NCBI RefSeq assembly: GCF_022539315.1
Contig: NC_066333.1
Coordinates: 6,705,501 to 6,769,500 of the forward strand
Length of the DNA stretch: 64,000 nt
Direction: 5' to 3'
From: Serinus canaria
Lineage: Eukaryota; Chordata; Aves; Passeriformes; Fringillidae
A program made the position numbers and the translations under genes. Below the pieces are notes generated by a model. The model made no database searches and was not told the DNA's origin. It saw only the letters and a list, made by a program, of their open reading frames with translations. Positions 59,101-64,000 of this stretch are shown one piece after another. Each line of letters begins with the position of its first letter. Position 1 is the first letter of the stretch.

Positions 59101-62100
59101 GGCAGGGAGAGATGCCCAGCCCCTGCTCTGCAGGCAGTGAAGCAGAACATTGACTGAGCCCCTGTGTCAGCAGCTGTGCACCCCAAAAGCTGCTGGGATG
59201 CTGGGTGTCTGTGTCTGCTGTGCCAAGGGACAGCCCTTGGGCACCTGGGCAGTGGGATGGAGCCTTAGCAGGGTGCTTGTCCCCACCTGAGCCATGGAAG
59301 GGGAGGATGGAGAGAGAGCCTGAGCCTCTGTGAGTGCCAGGGAGGGGTTCCCCAAGGAGATCTAGGATGTGGCTGGCTCCTGCCCTTTGCTACTTTCTCC
59401 CTGTGGCACTGCCAACATGCTGCCATCTCCCAAAGCTTCCTGGCAATGGGGCACCTCTGGGGCCCACTGGGTCAGGCACTGGGGCAGGAGGGTGCACCCA
59501 GTCAGCAGTGCCTGCTGGGCTCTGAATGCAGGGGTGGCAGGGACTTGCAGACCTGCTGCTGCAGCTCATGGTCTCTTCTCCCACATCCTCATTCAAATGT
59601 TAATTTTATGGATGCCTTTATAAATCTTGTGGCTTTCCCCTATCCACAGGCTACATAGATTTCATCTTGTTGAGAGGTGACACTTCTGGCCTTTGGTACC
59701 AGGCGATCAATTTAATATTCTGAGAGTAGTAAAAAACATGGGACCATATTAACTCACCATTACTCTGCTGCTCCTTCCTGTAACTCTTTCTGTGCCATCC
59801 AAAAAGCCAGCATGATGAACAGGTGCCTCAGCTGCTGGCAGAGCCACAGGCATGGGACAGCACCAGCCAGAGCCAGCCTGGTGTCCAAATTCTGAGCTGC
59901 TATTCTTCTGCTTGCCAAACAGACAGAGGCTTGTGCCCACCTCTTTGTTAGACCTGGCAGTCTGGAGAAATTGTACCTTACCTTTGAGGCCCTTCCATGT
60001 GTTCTGAGCAGGGGACACCTGCAAGTCTGCCAGGCACCCAGCACACTGATTTGCCAGGCTGAAAGGAAAATCATCCCTCTGCTGACTGTGAGGCAGCCTC
60101 GCTGCTGGCCAGCCTGGGGAAACATGTTTGGGTCATTCCATCAATGTAAAGGTTAAATGTTTAACTGCAGCTATTGAAAACAAAGCAACAGCAGCAACAA
60201 CAACAACAGCAGAGGAACTGGATGCCTTACCAATGTCTGGAATTAAGATCTGCATCTCAGCACCTACCAGGTTCAGGGCACTGAGGTCCTGTCTGGGCCC
60301 TGCCCTGTGTTTAGAGTGCTGCCTCTCAGCACTTTGCAGAGCTGCCCACAGGTGACAACAGCCCCAATCCACCCCAGCTGACAGCTTTGCAAAATGGATT
60401 TTTAGACTCTTATTTTTGCCTGGGAATTTTGAAGGAGCACCTGATGTGCTCTCTCTGCTGATAAAGAGGGCTTCTTTATGTTGTATCCTTATTTTCAGCC
60501 ACTCAACCTCTGTGAGAATGCCAGTGAGAGTTGCTTGAACACGGGTCCTTTGTTAAGTAAATATGGACCTGGAGGTGTCATTGTTTTCTTACCCTGCACA
60601 TCTCCTACTTCAGTAAAGCTGTAGATTTCTCATATTTATAACTCTTGTTGTTTTACAAAAAAACACTTTATATTTTAGCATTGTAGAGCAGGCTGTCATT
60701 TGGAAAACATGGCTCACAGCTTTCATGGCTCCATTACAAGTTGCAATATACATATTAGTGAAAGAAAAACTAAAACCTCGTCATGACACAATAAATCCAA
60801 GAGTCCCATAATCCCAAATTCCCTCTTCCTGTCACCTTTGTGGGCATGTCACAGCAACTGTCCTGCTGCCAGGCTGTTGTTTCTGGAGTCTGGGCTCACC
60901 CTTTTTACTCACATGCCTGGCAAACCTGCAGAGTGCAGGAGACACAGGCAGAGGTCCTGCTCCACGTGTACCCTCTCTCTTTCTGTGCCTGTTCCTGTCA
61001 CCCAGTGTCCCCAGGATTGATGTTTCTCCAAGCTCTTGCTGGCACAGTCACCCTGTGATGGGCCCCTTTGGGCTTCAGCTGTGACCCACTGCAGTCCACA
61101 GCCAGCTGGCCCTGCTGACCAGCCTGATCCTCTGGGGGACCTGATCCAAAGGCAGGGTGGGAGCAGCCCTGTGACTCTGCTGGCTCCTGAGCAGAGCTCT
61201 GGTGGGATGCCCTGGCCCCAGAGCTGCTGGGCATCAGCCCAGCCACAGCCTGCAGCCTGCTCTGGGGTGCATTGAGCCCCCAGATCTTTGCTGGGCTGTC
61301 ACCTGAGGAACAGCAGCAGATGGATGTGGAAAGCCTTTAAATTCAGCACGTGATCAATACTAAACTGATCTTCTGGAGTCTCTTATAAGATTACCCCAGC
61401 CTCATGCATCCAATTGCAAAAAAATCACTCAGCACACTAGGGAGATGTGAGAAACACTGCAGCCCCCATTTAGAATGCATAGAGCCAGAGTAAGTGACTT
61501 CACAATTGTTTATTGCAGTAAATAATTCATCCACTTTACATTGGGTTTTGTTGCTACCCCCATGCCCCTGCCTCAGCTCCTTTCTCTTGATCCTAAAATT
61601 CCCATGCTGGGTCATTTCTGTGGTCACGATTCCCAAACACACACAAACACAAATCTGTCTCAGTCCACCCTTCCTGACTGCCATACCAGGGAGAGCAGTG
61701 CTGAGGGAGGGACAATCCTGGTTCACTGCTCAGCTCAGCCCATGCCCAGGCCTGGCTTTGCTGCCTTGGTCTCTGCCCCAGTTCTGCTTTCACACAGTGC
61801 CAATGCTCAGAACTGTTTGGAATGCATTAACATTGCTAATAGTGTTTTTATACTAATTAATAATGACATTTGAACAAAGTAACACAAATTATCAGCTGGC
61901 TGGGTGTGGAGGGAGGGTTGCAGCTGAGACAGAGCAGTGGTGAAGGGGTGGGTGCTGCTCTGGAGTGAGACCTGGCTGGGACAGGTGCACCTCACCTGGC
62001 ACCTGTCTGGAAGCCCTGGGCTGGTGCCTGCAGGGCTCTGCCCATCCTGATCTCACACCCTTGCCAGGGTGGACTCTGGTGGGCTTGCTGAACCTGACAG

Positions 62101-64000
62101 CTCCTGTGTCAGTGCAGGTTGTTTCAGCTGCTAAAAACAGATTGATGAGAGTCCCTGCCACGGGATGAAGCTTTTTGAATCCTGTCAGCTGAGACAAGAC
62201 ATATACACCTCTGAAGCCCTTGGCAGCATGCTAGCTCCTGCTTCTGGATGGTTTTGTCAAAAAGACCAAGTACAAATTGGCACGTGTCTCTTTGAATTGA
62301 AAATTGTCTGGAAGGGTGTTAGGAAGAGCATCACACCAGCGTGCTCCAGGCAGCTGTTCCTGGCCACTCTGAGGACACCAGAGAGCCTAAGAGAACTCTT
62401 GGGGCAGATTTTGCTGCTCCCTGTGGAAGCCATTGTGACTGTCTGTGCCTTGGAGCCCTGCAGACACTGTCCTGGGAGTCTCTCATTTGCACAGGCAGGT
62501 GCTGAGGCTCTGGTCCCACCTCTGGGTCTGTCCACCCCTGATCACTGTGAAGGGCTGGAGACTGGAGGTCATGGTGGCAGTGCTCTGACTGAACTGCATC
62601 TTCAGGGAGGGATGCTCCTTTACAGGCATTGCCCAGCCATCTCCACTGGCTCTTTCAACACTTCATCCAGCAAGGCAGCAGGTGACCTTTTGCAGGAAAA
62701 TGATCCCAGCATCCATATGGTATTTTGCATGCTGTCCCCTTGGGATCTGTAAGTGGAGGCCCAATCAGTGTTATTCTCATCCTCTGCTTTCAGAGGAGCC
62801 AGTGAGATTTCACCATCTGGGATGCAGTCACTGCTCTGGGAGGTTTTTTCCTCCAGGACAGAACCCCTGAAACACCTCAGGGTCATTTCTTCATTTGGTT
62901 TTTGGAGCCCTTCCTGGGGCCTGGTTTTTGGGGGGCTAGAGCAGCTCAGGCATAAGCTGATTTTCCAGTTTGTGATTCCTGCTGCTCCTTGCACCAGAAT
63001 CTGACTGCAAAGAGGTTTTACCCCTTTTCAAGGTGTCAGTCCAAGGCCTCCAGTGCCTTGGGCATGCAGAGCATTACATTCCCAGCAGCTCAGGTAGGCA
63101 CCTGCACATGGTGGGTGATGTCCCCAGGAGTGACCCCTGAGCTGTGCAAAGGGTTCTCCACCTGACCTTGGCCTGAGGTTGTCCATTATGTGCCATCAGG
63201 AGAGCCTGATTCCTACCCTGGAATTGTACCAGGATGGGGTGTGCAGGAGGTGTGTGCGCAGCCCTGCCAGACCCTCAGCTCCTGCAGGCTGCAGCAAGTG
63301 GAGGGGCTGGAGGAGCACAAGGTGAGTGCCCAGCATCTCTGCTGTCCCTGGAGCAGAGCACTCTGGATACCCCTGCAGACAGCAGCTGCTGGCACTCAGC
63401 ATCTCTGCAGCCATTCTTAAGGCTCTGAGCTTGTTTCCATTAAAGGTGTGTGCCTTGGCTGAAGCCCAGGTGCTCCCCATGGCTTTTGGCAGGCTGTGCC
63501 CCTGGGGCTGGCTGTGAGAGTCCTCTGTGTCAGCAGACAGCAGCTGGGCCTGGGGCTGAGCTCGGCCACGTCAGCCTGAGCTGACAGGCCTGGTGTGAAA
63601 CAAGATGAATGGGCTGAAGTTGGTGAAAATTATTCTAATTTATAATCTGCTGCTTTGTGGAGCTCCCCAATTAATTCTTTCTAGATACATAAGTAGGCCA
63701 CATGTTTGCTTTGCTTCAAATGTAATAAACATTACACTCTGTCCCCTGCTTTTGGTGCTGGTTCCTGTCAGAGCTTTAGTCCCTGTAGCTAATTCCTCAC
63801 ACCTGTCTCTGGGGCTCCTGGGACCTGGGCTGAGCACGGGGCGGAAACGCCAGGCTCCAGGAAACCTGTGGCATGGAGAGATAAATTGCTGATCAAAGGG
63901 CTAGAGCACAGTGCATGTGAATATTTAGTTGTAGGCAAGGCAGCCCAGCCTGCTCAGGAGAGGGCTTTGTTCCTGGCAGCACAGAGAGCACCAGGGTGGG
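59101..64000. other. Intergenic to window end, no gene recognised; AT-rich islands
   Basis: About 4.9 kb with no supported exon chain. A short (CAACAG)n-like run lies at 60182-60212. AT-rich, apparently non-repetitive islands at 60560-60800, 61330-61560, 61800-61900 and 63600-63740 contrast with the surrounding CAG/CTG-rich sequence. A neighbouring gene may begin or continue beyond the right edge. Confidence 0.5.

Noticed and set aside
62165..62752. 195-codon plus-strand open frame
   Set aside because: Low-information composition, no family resemblance, and no promoter or polyadenylation signal suited to it.

Overview
The window is vertebrate nuclear DNA, almost certainly from a songbird. 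It has intron-containing genes with GT-AG splice sites, CpG-island promoters, CR1 non-LTR retrotransposon fragments ending in the ATTCTRTGA-type tail, and ERV-type LTRs of the kind common in passerines. There are no bacterial, plastid or plasmid features. Exon models were built by hand from reading frame, splice sites and phase continuity. Four of the five genes close in frame at the length expected for their family.

Layout. (1) 1-315: end of a 68-bp-period minisatellite. (2) About 320-13,240, minus: ZNFX1, 13 coding exons, antiviral SF1 helicase with NFX1-type zinc fingers. Its last exon carries an apparent 1-base frameshift. (3) 13,076-13,563: a head-to-head CpG-island promoter with a perfect interferon-stimulated response element. 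(4) 13,564-19,900, plus: DDX27, 21 exons, nucleolar DEAD-box helicase for 60S ribosome assembly. (5) 20,370-22,628, minus: SNRPB (SmB/B'), 7 exons, tail-to-tail with DDX27. (6) 22,500-23,560: a second CpG island, divergent for SNRPB and ELMO2, with a telomere-like G-rich tract. (7) 27,164-41,965, plus: ELMO2, Rac-activation scaffold, with a probable 36-nt cassette microexon and a GC-AG intron. (8) 42,337-47,700, plus: SLC35C2, Golgi nucleotide-sugar-transporter-like protein, starting only 371 bp after the ELMO2 stop. (9) 47,700-64,000: about 16 kb with no gene I can support. It holds CR1 pieces, two LTRs, a minisatellite with a 228-bp higher-order repeat, and several AT-rich islands that look like candidate regulatory elements.

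The genes are not a functional cluster. They cover antiviral RNA sensing (ZNFX1), ribosome biogenesis (DDX27), splicing (SNRPB), cytoskeletal signalling (ELMO2) and Golgi glycosylation (SLC35C2). The arrangement looks typical of a compact, gene-dense avian chromosome. From memory of the human map, ELMO2-SLC35C2 is a conserved tandem pair, whereas ZNFX1/DDX27 are convergent in human and divergent here, and SNRPB lies on the other arm of human chromosome 20.

Limits: transcription start sites, untranslated exons and repeat families are inferred by eye. No alignment, conservation or expression data were available.
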